The translations under genes were made by a program, and so were the position numbers. Below the pieces are notes generated by a model. The model searched no databases, was not told where the DNA came from, and saw only the letters and a list, made by a program, of their open reading frames with translations. DNA of 64,000 nt from Avena insularis (lineage: Eukaryota > Streptophyta > Magnoliopsida > Poales > Poaceae): NCBI GenBank assembly GCA_023614405.1, contig CM042684.1, positions 536,842,682 through 536,906,681 on the forward strand, written 5' to 3'. Shown here in pieces: positions 1 through 10,225 of this stretch. Within the stretch, counting starts at the first letter, position 1, and every line of letters starts with the position of its first letter.

Positions 1-1171
1 CATGCCTAGATTTGTAGAACCAATCAATTACTTGTCAATAAAACAATGTGGATATCAGCATTGTGTCAAACCATAAATTGATATTTGTCTAGGATTTCAA
101 ACTAAGTAATTGCCTCATTAACACAACACAACCACCAAACATATGAGGGAAAGCTAGCTAGAACATATAGAAACCATCATACTGCAGAAAGAAGAGCATG
201 GAATAACCTGCATACACGTTGTAGGTACCTTATTGAGCCCGGTGATTCGGCTGAATCCAGCAGAGAGCTCCTGATGAACCCTGAATATTATTGTGATAAG
301 GTTGGAACAACTCTGATGCTCCATTGGTTATGGGTAGAAATATGTCAAAGCACAAAAGGTCCTGGGGTGGGGGACCTTGGTCACTGGCACGGCCAGGAGT
401 GGCCGGCGGACGACCATCTCCGCCCATGCCATCGTCCTCGGGTCGGGGAAACAGAGGAGTGGCATGAGGGCGAAGGGAGAATGGTGCTGCAGAGGATCCA
501 GGGGCCTAGCCACCGGTTGGAGTCCCTAAAGGTGAGTCGTAGGTCCTCCTTGATGGAGGCGGCGTCACCGTCGACGGTAGCATCGAGCGCCGCGAACCTC
601 CTTCTCCTATCTGCAGATCTGGGGCCTAGGCTAGGGTTTCAGTCGGACTAGGGGTTTGGTGGTTCCATGCGGTGGAATGGAGGGAGGTGGAGGAGGGGAT
701 TCGGGGGAGGTGGTCGGCGGGGCAGTGAGTGGCCAGAACTGTCCAGGATTTAGGCCGGCGGCCGGAGGTTGGGGAGGGGCGGCGGGGGAGGAGAGAATGT
801 GGTGATGGGTGGCCAAGAGGGTGGGGTTCGCTGGATTTGGGTTCTTGTTGCGCATGTTGCCAGGTCATTCGATCGGTGGTGTGCCAGGTCATCGATCCAC
901 TGCTGGTCTTCCACATATCACAATCTCAACCGTCTATCATGTTTACATCCAACGGCTGGTATTGCCTTCCTCTTATATCTTATCTTTGTTAACACTATGA
1001 CGATTTTATCTTATGAAATTACGACGTTTTGGAAAAATATCGTCATAATTTTGCTAAGTTTCGACCCTTCCAAACAGCTCATGACCATCTGGTCCGGAGT
1101 CGTCATAAATTTATGATGATTTTCGACACAGTCACTACCGAAAGGTCATAGTTTGACACATTGCTTGTAGT
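1..1171. mobile_element. CACTA transposon, one terminal end
   Basis: The segment ends at 1171 with CTTGTAGTG, the reverse complement of the CACTACAAG terminus of Triticeae CACTA elements. Just inside lie subterminal motifs of the type GTCATAAATTTATGATGATTTTCGACA (1103-1128) and further GTCATAA/TTATGACG units from about 1000, as in known families of this superfamily. The other end lies before the window. No transposase is visible. Positions 360-850 are markedly GC-rich compared with the AT-rich flanks. Bases 1172 onward resume a Gypsy integrase reading frame, so the element inserted there. I am sure of the terminus and unsure of the family. Confidence 0.75.
360..850 (-). other. GC-rich island inside the CACTA end
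   Basis: This stretch is rich in G and C and, on the minus strand, contains two AAACCCTA-like strings (around 620-655) typical of plant 5' leaders, followed by GC-rich sequence with short open frames. No frame is long or recognisable. It may be a captured 5' leader/first exon of a host gene, or simply the element's own GC-rich subterminal region. I cannot decide from sequence alone. Confidence 0.25.
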
Positions 1172-1349
1172 GGGACCGTTCATCATAAGCAAGGCGCTAC
1201 TCAATGGGTCTTACTACCTTGTTGACAATAGTGAACTGAAGGATAGACCCAACGAGGATCATAAGCGTAAGCGACGTGACCCGGATGATGACTACCCGGA
1301 GCTTGATCGGCCATGGAACATAGCACAGCTACGTCCTTTCTACACTTAG
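1172..1349 (+). pseudogene. Gypsy pol, integrase C-terminal tail (partial)
   Basis: The plus-strand frame encodes the last 58 residues of a Gypsy polyprotein. The pattern GPFIISKALLNGSYYLVD, then a charged linker rich in D, R and K, then RPWNIAQLRPFYT and a stop is the usual C-terminus of plant Gypsy integrases without a chromodomain. In the family this region follows the DDE core and helps strand transfer. The start is cut off by the CACTA element ending at 1171, so the fragment cannot be expressed as a complete protein. Without the upstream domains I cannot name the family. Confidence 0.75.
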
Positions 1350-1864
1350 CATTTTTTATCTAATTGTGTACCTCTTATATGATCAATGAAATAAAGCTCT
1401 CTGGTTCACTCATATTTCTGAGTCTTTTACCTCCTTTATTGTTCATTTTTGGATCATGTAAAACCTTTATGCACAAGATTTGTGTTTGCACTTGTGAAAA
1501 TTCCGCCTACGGGGCGTTAGCTTAAGTTTTTTGGTCTACACGTTCTTTGTCGTTTTTATGTGGATTCTGGAGTAGTGACTTTTGGCACTTATTGTCGGTG
1601 ATTTTTTTCCCAGGTTATTAACGGTGCCATTGGGCATCATCACCTAAGCGTATGGTTCCGACAACGAGTCTTCCGACTCACGAAAAGTCAAGCATAAGAA
1701 CCAAAGTAATGGATAATCCAGCACTTGCTTAAAAAATATATACATGCTGGAAACTAGTTCTTAAGCAGCATGAAATAAACAACCATTGTTTTCCGCCTTA
1801 AGTTACACCAACAAGTTTTTTCCGCATATAACCAAAGGTAAAACAAATATTACAAAGTTGTTTT
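1350..1864. other. G1 3' untranslated spacer
   Basis: AT-rich spacer between the end of G1 pol and the convergent 3' end of the antisense gene. It includes AATGAAATAAAG near 1385, which could act as a polyadenylation region for a pol transcript. No ORF here is recognisable. Confidence 0.5.
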
Positions 1865-3014
1865 TCATTCCTTTGGTGCAGGAGACTTGGAGGCAGCATC
1901 GTCACCAGCCGGAGAATCACCCTCAACCTCGGCACTGTGGTGAGACTCGGAGGAATCTTGGTTGCCGCTGTCGATGATGTTCATGGGCACGAAGACGTCG
2001 ACGTCCACCAACTCGGTAACTCTGGTGTCATAACCCGCGAGTGATGACAAGATGGCTTCATGATCAATTTCTTTGCCGTCATCGTCGACGTCGGGGATAC
2101 CAGAGGTCACCATGTCGATGTCGGCACCTTCATAGTGTGCTTTCACCATTGACAACGCCATCCTTGCGCCATCCCATGCACATGAAGCTTTCCAGCTTGT
2201 GATACGGTCGGGGGCTCGGCGCAGAATCTCCGAGTACTTCGCCACGGAGTCCGATGCTTTGATGTTTATCTGGAGGGGCCTAGCAATCTCTTTGGCTTGG
2301 GTGATGGCGGTGTTGATGAAGTTGCCGGCAAGAACCATGCATTCCTTGGCTGGAGCAGGCGATCTGGTTAAACCCATAGGAGCTGCAAATTCCGACAAGG
2401 AGCACATGAGTTCAGCAATTCAAAGTATCCAGACTACAGAAATACAAGGCGGAGAAAACATACTGAAGATGCTAGCCTCATCTTGCCAGAGGGTGTCCGC
2501 CAAGGATTGTTTCTCTTGTTGGAGGAGCTTGTACGCCTCGTCATGGCGGTGATTCTGCTCTTCGGCAGCTCTCATTTGATCTTTCAAGATCACGATCTCC
2601 TCCTTCAAGCCGTTGATTTCCTCGACGGCGGAGTCCTGCAAGGCCTTCATTGATTCTTCATGCATTTTCAGCATGTCTTCTCTCTCCTTTTTAAGGATCT
2701 TGCTCTCGCTATCCAGCTGCTGAATGTGCTTGGATTGCTCGACAATGTCCTTAGCCTTGGCAACATGTTCTTCAAGTCGGAGAAAGCACAGTACACAGTA
2801 AGTACTCGGAGAATATGGGCACAAAACCAAGATGGAATGCGCAAAAAGAAAACAGACTCTTGTTTTTGATGATATGTTCCTTCAAGATGGCAGTTTTACC
2901 CTTTTCGGCTTCAATATCTGCGCACATCTTCTGGTACTTGTCATTGGCCATACCCCTCCGAGCATTCTCGTTATGTGGAACAAAGGACAAAGTTAACCGT
3001 TGTTTAGTCTGCTT

Positions 3015-3425
3015 GTAGCATCTAGTCGGAAATTTTCCACCTAGACGCTCGGGGGCTACAGCGAGAGTTTTTAACTTAGCAATATGCTTAGATTTTCTTT
3101 AAGCATTTAGTCGGAGCTCATTTAGTTCTTGATTAGAAGCTTGGGGTTACAGTATAAAGTTTTTTATCTCAGATATCTATTTAGCTTTTTTTAAGTATCT
3201 AGTCGGAACTAATTCAGTTACAGCTAGAGGCTTGGGAGCTACAGTATTGAAATTTATAAACACTGCGTATGCTACTCTTAAAGCATCTAGTCGGAATAGT
3301 TCATTCCATCTAAATGCTTGGGGGATACAGTGAGAGTTTTTCTTTCTTAGTCACTCTTAGAGCATATAGATGTAAAAACCTATGGTTTTTCCGTCTACAT
3401 CCTCGGGGGCTACATTGGGATACTC
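3015..3425 (+). repeat. Degenerate tandem repeat with polypurine-tract-like core
   Basis: About five imperfect units of roughly 75-100 bp each carry a TAGTCGGA motif followed by a CTCGGGGGCTACAG or CTTGGGGGATACAG core and then AGAGTTTTT. The cores resemble the element's own polypurine tract at 5944-5959. The array falls between exons of the antisense gene, so it would be intronic on the minus strand. Confidence 0.6.
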
Positions 3426-4685
3426 ATATGAAAAGCAAAAGGCAAATAAAACTTACAAGTGTGATGATCTTGAGGTTTGTAGCGCTCTTGGCCAGCAGCT
3501 TGCCAAAGGAGATGTTGTTTCCTTGCAATATGTCTGCTTGGCGGAGGAGTTCCTCAAGACCGCACGTCAGAGATGTCGGTGCTGCTCCAGGAACCAGAGT
3601 TGTGGTACTCGGCATAAGCATCGGGTGGACTATCTTTGGAAACTCAAATGGTTTCTGGGGAGCAAGGGCGTCGCCTTCAGCAGAAGTACCAGCTTCCACC
3701 ACCGCCTTGCCGCCACCAATGGCATCCTTAGCCGGAGCTTCAGCCATTTGTTGAGCGGTGCTCTCCTGCGTTGCCTGCTCCCTGACAACAGCGAGTTCGG
3801 TAGAGGCACCTGAATCCACTTCCATGGCGGAAGGGCCTGATGCCTCCTTAGCTTGTGAGCTTGTCGGGGCAGACGAGGGCTTGACGGAAGGAGTAGCAGG
3901 GGCGATGGCGGGGGAGGCATCGCGATGCAGCATGTCTTTGATATTTCGAGAAGACCCCAAAGTTTTGGCGGTCTTCTTGAGGCTGGTCGTGGCTTTCTTC
4001 CTGAAACGTACGAAATGCATAAGTACAGGAGCAAGAAAGATAAGTAGACAATGTTGGAGAATGAGAAGTTTACACTAATGGGTGTGCTTTAGCAAAAATC
4101 CCGGTGGTTCTTCTCTTTTCCGCCTCCAGGGCGGCGGTAGTCTTTTTGGAGGCTCCACCATCCGTCTTCTTCTTCTTGCCTCCATCGGCAGTGTCAGAGG
4201 TGGAGCTCTTCCGCTTTCGCGCCAACGGAACCTCGTCATCGGACACGACCGTGACTTCCTTCATCTTTGGATCATAGATTTGAGGAGCCATGCTCATCTC
4301 ATCTATGTCACTAAGCTGTTAAGTAAGAAATCACCCTATTAGATAAGATGATATTTGCAAGATGGAAGAACTAGAGTATATGTCATACACGGAAAATAAA
4401 AACCTACCTTTGGGCACTTGCCATCTACGAACATGTCGTAGGTGATGGTGAAGTCGCGCTTCTTATCCTTCACCTTGACAATGTCCTTAACGCGGATCTT
4501 GACGGAGTCGCTCGAGAAGTTGTCCATGGAGATGCGGAGACTATCCCTTCTGTCGCTGGTATACTAGTGCATGAGCTTCGCGCGGTGCTGCAGAGGTTAG
4601 ATTCGCCTGATGAACCAGCACATGGCTAGGTCCAAGCCGGTCAAACCCGTCTCTACAAACCACTCTATCCGCCTTATGGCGCGAG

Positions 4686-4775
4686 AGGCTTCAATGTCGG
4701 AGGGAAGGGAGGCCTGGGATCTCCATGACGAGGCTTCAATGTCGGAGGGAAGGGAGGCCTGGGATCTCCATGACG
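4686..4775. repeat. 45-bp exact tandem duplication
   Basis: Two identical 45-bp units (4686-4730 and 4731-4775), followed by the first bases of a third. They lie inside exon B of the antisense gene and preserve its frame, adding 15 residues (the ASSWRSQASLPSDIE unit). Confidence 0.95.
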
Positions 4776-5633
4776 AGGCTTCAGCGGTGTCTCCATCAAC
4801 GAAGTCCGGGTACGTGACTTGTCGGCCAGACAGCGGGATGTCTGGGCCGTAAAAGTACGTCCGTTGCCAATTCTTGCAGGACTCGTGGCCGACGGTGTCG
4901 GGGAACCGCCGGCCAGGTCGAATCTTGAAGCTTATGGTGCCACAGTTCCTAAGCTCTTCCTTGCTATGTCCGGCTTCACGTTTGATGGTGAAGAAGTACA
5001 CAAAAAGGTCTAACCTAGGCTTTATCCCTAAGTATCCCTCGCAAAGTGCCGCATAGTTGCTAAGCACTAAGATGCTATTGGGGGAAAGGTTCTGGGGCTG
5101 GAGAGGAAGAAGTTGGAGATGGGCAGGGAGACGCCACGTACCAGCTGAGCTTTTAGGTACACCTTTTCTCCGGCTTGGGGAGAAGGTGTCACCTCGCTGG
5201 CCGGCGCCGCCCGCCAGGCAAGTCCCTCCATCGCGGGGAGGTAGCCTTCGGCGACCATCTCTTGGATGTCGTGGTCGGTGATGTCCGAGCCGCGCCAGTC
5301 GCCCTTGTGCGAGTCTGGCTCCTCCTCCAGTGGCTCTAGCGCCGCCAAATTTGGGTCACCGCCGATGGACTCGATCACCGCCGATGCGGAGATGACCAAA
5401 CCCTCTGGGGGCACGACGACGGAGCTCGCCGGCTTTGCCGCGGCTTCGCTCGATGTCGCCATTGATGGAGAGGTGCTGCTACTAGCCATGGAGTGGAGAT
5501 TGGGTGCGATTGGTGCAGATGAGAGCTAGGGTTTTTTTGAGGTTTCTCGCGGAGAGCTCGAGGAGACGCGCGGCTGGAGGAAGAAGATGATGCGAGGAGA
5601 ATGAGGTAAAAAGTGAAAATTTCCCCATGGGTA

Positions 5634-5641
5634 CTATTTAT
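5634..5641 (-). promoter_or_regulatory. Possible TATA box of the G1 antisense gene
   Basis: On the minus strand ATAAATAG lies about 145 bases upstream of the ATG at 5489, followed by a leader containing AAACCCTAG. Position and composition fit a plant core promoter, but nothing else supports it. Confidence 0.35.
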
Positions 5642-5943
5642 CATCCCCGGCATCAAGATTCATGCAGCTTGATCGAATGGTTGCCGTGTAGACGACGTGT
5701 TCGCGAACATGCACAGAAATTTTGCCACGCCTCCAACCGTCGCCGCCAATGGTTCGTATCGCTCGTGCAGGAAAATCAGACATGATTGCGTTCTCTGCAT
5801 GTGTGAGTTACGAGGCGTCGCTGACCTAAGCCTACGTCGTCCTAGCTGACATGGGCAGATGAGCCATCACATCGAAGACTCCGACATAGACGGATTCAAT
5901 CTGACTATGGAAGAGTATTATGGAAGATTCAGCATTTCTCCGA

Positions 5944-5959
5944 GGGCTACTATTGGGGA
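5944..5959 (+). other. G1 polypurine tract
   Basis: GGGCTACTATTGGGGA follows the antisense-gene promoter region and matches the usual CTCGGGGGCTACT primer region ahead of the 3' LTR in this kind of Gypsy element. The LTR would start within the next few bases. CACTA-1 begins at 5975. Confidence 0.5.
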
Positions 5960-5992
5960 TATGCTATATGGGTACACTAGTGCAGAACACTA

Positions 5993-6181
5993 CCTCTAAC
6001 ACCGGTTCAGAACACCCTCTAACAACGGTTGTAGAACCGCTGTTGAGGGTTCGGTGTTAGAGGCCCCCCTCTTTAACACCGGTTCTTATACGAACCGGTG
6101 TTAAAGGGTGGCGCACGTGGGGCTACCGCAACGCTCAGGCCCCCCTTTAACACCGGTTCATAACACGAACCGGTGTTAAAG
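5993..6181. repeat. CACTA-1 left subterminal palindromes
   Basis: This starts with a nested palindrome built on CCTCTAACACCGGTTC / GTGTTAGAGG (5993-6062). Two compact palindromes of CTTTAACACCGGTTC and GAACCGGTGTTAAAG with a short loop follow at 6071-6106 and 6145-6181. In CACTA elements, subterminal repeats bind the element's own transposition protein. Confidence 0.85.
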
Positions 6182-6473
6182 GTTCTGTGCCGCGGCAGGA
6201 AAAAGAGATAAATCTCTGCCGTGGCAGGAAAACGGCCTAAATCTACGCCATGGTAGAGTTACCTGCCCGTTAAGGCGTATTTCTACGTGGCGGGGGCGGG
6301 GGGGGAGGGGGAATCGATCGGGAGCGGTATACACATACATCGTCATCGGTACATACGAGTACATGAATAATTAAGCAACTATTATTATACACAACATCGT
6401 CATTGTGTGGTATTCTCCGTAAACGTTGAAGCATCAAATACAAGACAAACACGTTCAAGCATATATACAACGT
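6182..6473. other. CACTA-1 left noncoding segment
   Basis: Between the left palindromes and the last ORF2 exon. It contains a G-rich run (about 6290-6310) and short CATCGTCATCG-type repeats. The equivalent stretch in CACTA-2 (59910-60150) has expanded the CATCGTCATCGGCACATA motif. No gene is seen. Confidence 0.5.
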
Positions 6474-9400
6474 TCATTTTGGTGGATATCTAAAGAGTTC
6501 TCCGCCAGGCGTGACGACCTCATCAAGTATGAACCCCGCCAATTCCTCTTGAATGGCTCGTATGCGGTCAAATGATAGGAGTTGGTCCCGCATCCGTTCG
6601 ATCTGAATATATATGAAGAATGGGGTCAATATATATATAAGAATAAAACTCAACACAATTGATGGTAATAAAATAATGTTGTGTACTTTGTTTAATTACT
6701 CTAAGTTGTTCTAGTGTGGCTTGGCCCGTCGCACATATCGTGTTGCGAATGAACTCGCAAACATAGTACCCACATAAGTTATTGTCGTGTCCCTGATGCG
6801 CGCACTTTACGAGAATAGAGAGTTCAATCAAAATAATAATCAATAAAGCATGATATAATGGAATTGGAAGCAGAATCAAGGAGATATGTAGACCTAGCTA
6901 GCTAGTATTACTTACATTTTGGTGTACAAATTTTAGTTCTTCTGACCATTCACCCACGGCCCTGCCCGTGAACCTTTTCCAAACCCTGTCCGGCAAAGAA
7001 AATGGATAAAAGAGTAATTAATTACTTGTTGTCACGAAAGTTGCCGATCTAGTGCGATAATATGATTGAAATTACATCTGGAGCATCTCTCTAAAGTCTG
7101 CTCATAGCTCTTTTTCTTTTCGTAACGAGTCCATGACAAGGAGTTTTCCTGAGTCAGGTTGAATGACTAGCAGAATAAAGTGGAACCTACGCACACATAA
7201 CTCATCATCAGTTAAACTTAACATCGAGTAAGCCAAAACAGAATGTGTACAAGAGAGGGTAACAGTACTCACGAGAAGTTGTAAGGCAATAGTATTTCCC
7301 TTTTGGTTTGTTGTCTCAGTAAAGACCTTAGCAAGAAATCATCTGTTTGCCCGGGTTTGTCTCTTACCACTTGTTCATGAACTATTAGGGTCAACGAACC
7401 CAATGTCAAAAGGGCCTCCTTTCATGCATTCCATAACCTTTTTCCTGCATAATAGTATATATATAAATATATGGTGAGCATATATATATACATGCAATTA
7501 ATGAATTGAATGAGATGAGATAGAAATTAAAGAAATAGTACTTACACACAATAAAGGCTCATGGCAGCTTTGTCGAGTTCCTTCTGATTGAATAGAAAAT
7601 GCAAGTCTTGAATGTTGAAGGTGATGGCGTCGTCTCCGCACAAGAAAATCTGATCTCTTATATGCGTCATGATCCATTCTTCCTTTCTCGTCTTGCAGAA
7701 ATCAAGGTACCACTTGTGCAATCTTCGCATCTTTGTTGGTAGATTCTTGAGCTCCTCTTTCTTGATGAGATTCTTCCCATACTTCCATGGCTGTATGGGG
7801 TTGGCATCGCCTTTGGGCAAGTTGTCTCCCATGATGTTCAAGTATGCAATGTAAGTCATCCCCATCTCATTGGCCTTTCTTTGTAGATCTTCCTCGTAAT
7901 CATTTACGGGAGGAGCGTCCCGTGTGTCGAACACTTGGAGCGGGGTGCATGATTGGTTTTCCTGCTCTGCGAGCATGGGAACTATTTTCTGGGGTGCCGC
8001 ACGACTGCTACTTTCAGTCTCCCTACGACGCCTTGCACCCCCCTTCAAAATCTGGCGCTCGTAGTCCGGCACAAGTGGGGTTTCAGGTTTCAAAAGATTT
8101 TTGTAAAACTTCTCCAGCACCGCCGGATCTATTTTCTCCTTTGGCTCGGCCCGTCTAGGTGCAAAGAATTTCTTGACCTCTTCTTCCGAGATCCTATTGG
8201 TCTCCTCGTCGCTGTGATTCCATGGTAAAACCGGCAATGGCTTGGCGGAAGGCTGCTGGACATAGTTTTTTGAACTCTTTGGCATGCGGTTTCCTGCGGA
8301 TTTCTTTGTGGAAGTGCTAGTGATGCTCTTCGTGGCAGTGCTCTTCCGCTTACGCTGAGGAGATGGATGAAGCACCGGAGATGGCTGACGGGCAGGAGAT
8401 GGCTGGCGCGCCGGAGATGGCTGCCGCGCAGGAGATGGCTGACGTGCTGGAGATGGCTACCACGCAGGAGATGGCTGAAGCGGCTAAGACTGCTGACGCT
8501 GCGGAGACGGCGGGGGTGCCAGTGGCCTCCAATTTGGAAGCACGATGTGTTCCTTCTTCCAAAGAATGGTTGTTTTCACTGCAAATTTGATTTGAGTTTC
8601 CCCTTCACCTGTAGCATGGTCAAGCTATGCTTCCTCATATTCCTTCACAACCTCATCCACCCCGACAATAGCATAGCCATCTGGAATCGGTCGGCAGTGG
8701 TAAGTTCCACCAGCTACAGGAGGTAAGGCATAGCCGACAGCCACCTTAATGGATAAGCCCATTAAGCTCACATGCAGCTCAGCGTGTTCGCTCTCCGTGA
8801 TCTCATCCACGGGGTATCGAGGACCCGCCATTTCAAGCGTGGGCTGCACGTTCTCCGTGGAAGCTTCTTTTCCGCGCAGAGTCTGGGCCGCCGGCAGCTT
8901 CCAATGCAGGCTCTTCGTGCCGCTGAGATGGGCCGGTAGCTTGATGGCTCTGTTGTGCATTCACTTGCGCCTGCAGCGCCACAAGTGCATGTTCTATCTG
9001 TGTCATCCGCTCTGTACGCTCTTTTTCTTTTCTGCTGCGCCATCTATAAGAGTCGCTCCACTCGGCAAACTCATCCTTCCACGTCATACCCCCTGTGCCT
9101 CGTGCATGTCCAGGGTGTTCTTTTTTACCGATGGCGCGTGTGAGCTGGTCATTCTCTCTGTCGGGATGGAAGGTCCTGGCGGCTGTTTCCTCGTATGCCG
9201 TGATGAGTTTAGTGACGGGTTTGGCAAGGAGGGTTGGGAAGATACACAATCCTGTTTCTGGGTCCAACCTTGCCCTGATTCCGTAGAACCAAGTCTTTGC
9301 ACGTAGGTCCCACCCATGTGTCTAGGGTGTGATCCCTCTGTCGCGCAGGGCCTTCTCAGCTTCCTCCCACTTAGGACCCTAAGATATGTAGCCACCTGAC

Positions 9401-10225
9401 CCCGTCCTCTGGTGATATTCCTTCTTCTGGCATTTAGCGTATTGGTTTCTGACCTCTTTTTAGCTATAGCACCTTTTTTATATGCCACAAATTCGGGCCA
9501 GTGAGGTCTTATCTTCGCATAATACGCATCTTCGAAATCTGGAGTCTCGCGATCTTTGACAAATTTGTTCAATTTTGTCTTCCAGTTGCGGAAAGCGTCA
9601 GCCATCTTCTTTAAAGTCCACTCTTTGACCTTTTCCTTTATAACATGTTTGTTTTCATCCTCCTCTGGCGGAAGGGTGAAATTTACCAACAGCGAATTCC
9701 AAAGCGTTTCTTTGGATCTTTCATCGATAAAGGTACTGTCGCCCTTCTTTGGCTTATTTCAATATTCAATTATGATTGGGATTTGGTCCCTAACAAGAAC
9801 TCCAGCCTGACATACAAATTTGTATGCGGCCTTCTTGGGCTCCATCGGCCTGCCATCAACACGGACTGCTTCGATCGTGAACTTTGCACGATCTTTCAAC
9901 CGATGGCTCGTGCCTCGCTTGCTCTTTTTCGTAGAAGAAGATTTTTGCTGGCTGGTCGATCCAGAGAGCTAAAAGAAGAAAGAAGTGTTAATTAATACAT
10001 TTACATATATACAAATCAATCGGTGCAAGTCAGTAGAGGCTTAATCCATGCATATACCTCGACAGACTTTGTAATCACTAAAGTGCGTTCACCTGAGTCG
10101 TCATCTTCTCCATGACTACTTGAGCTGTCATCATGTCCCTCCAAGTTCTGATATTGTGAGGTGTCCTCGTGGATCATGTTCTCCATTATTTCTTCATCTT
10201 CAAGGTTTCTACTGAGTGGATCCAT
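6474..10225 (-). pseudogene. CACTA-1 ORF2: PTTA/En/Spm-like protein with C-terminal Ulp1 (C48) cysteine protease
   Basis: The minus-strand split gene starts at ATG 10225 (MDPLSRNLEDEEIMEN), with a GTATAT donor near 10057 and a TTTTAG acceptor near 9968. A basic region with PHWPEFVAYKK resembles the plant PTTA/En/Spm domain (about 9960-9060). A proline/serine hexapeptide repeat follows (8363-8480), then a 277-codon open block (8375-7542). The C-terminal exons show a Ulp1-type catalytic set: His in FHF (7180-7182), Asp in MDSL (7129-7131), and Cys in NNLCGYYV (6772-6774). Ulp1 enzymes cleave SUMO-type tags; the role in transposons is not known. TGA at 7102-7104, a TGA for Trp near 9758 and frameshifts near 9400 and 8870 make it nonfunctional. 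The CACTA-2 copy keeps Trp at both places. Confidence 0.75.
8363..8480 (-). repeat. 18-bp coding minisatellite in ORF2
   Basis: About six units of GGAGATGGCTGNCGNGCN (18 bp), imperfect. On the minus strand they encode a six-residue repeat of the form QPSPAR. Copy number and sequence differ in CACTA-2 (62008-62110). Confidence 0.85.

Larger units (their letters stand above)
1865..5489 (-). pseudogene. Antisense multi-exon gene in G1 (PF04195-like 'putative gypsy type transposon' protein)
   Basis: The minus strand holds a split gene. Exon A (5489-5142) begins MASSSTSPSM and ends at a GTACGT donor. Exon B follows an AATAG acceptor near 5078 and encodes NYAALCEGYLGI and later GLTGLDLAMCWFIRRI, the signature I associate with the PF04195 family. 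Later blocks are a Lys-rich segment (4297-4070), a Ser/Ala/Pro-rich segment (4020 to about 3470), short coiled-coil exons (2990-2880 and 2785-2465) and an acidic C-terminal exon (2407-1865). Such proteins ride antisense between pol and the 3' LTR of some grass Gypsy elements; their function is unknown. TAA at 4594-4596, where QPLQHR is expected, and TAG about seven codons later show that the copy is dead. Confidence 0.7.
1172..5974 (+). mobile_element. G1: Gypsy LTR retrotransposon, 3' portion with antisense gene
   Basis: The plus strand begins in the C-terminal tail of a Gypsy integrase (stop at 1347-1349). A long 3' region follows that carries a gene on the opposite strand (1865-5489). The layout of pol, then an antisense ORF, then polypurine tract and 3' LTR is known from grass elements of the RIRE2/Grande/Retand type. 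A polypurine-like stretch with GGGCTACTATTGGGGA at 5944-5959 marks the approach to the 3' LTR, of which only about 15 bases remain before CACTA-1 at 5975. The 5' part of G1 is outside the window. Confidence 0.7.

Noticed and set aside
1865..2552. Plus-strand ORFs at 1786-1977 and 2199-2552
   Set aside because: Shadows of the antisense gene, whose minus-strand frame has the coherent coiled-coil and acidic protein pattern.
5993..6181. CRISPR-like array (also 11604-11789 and 14968-15131)
   Set aside because: The repeats are palindromes with short variable spacers at CACTA ends in a plant genome; this is subterminal repeat structure.
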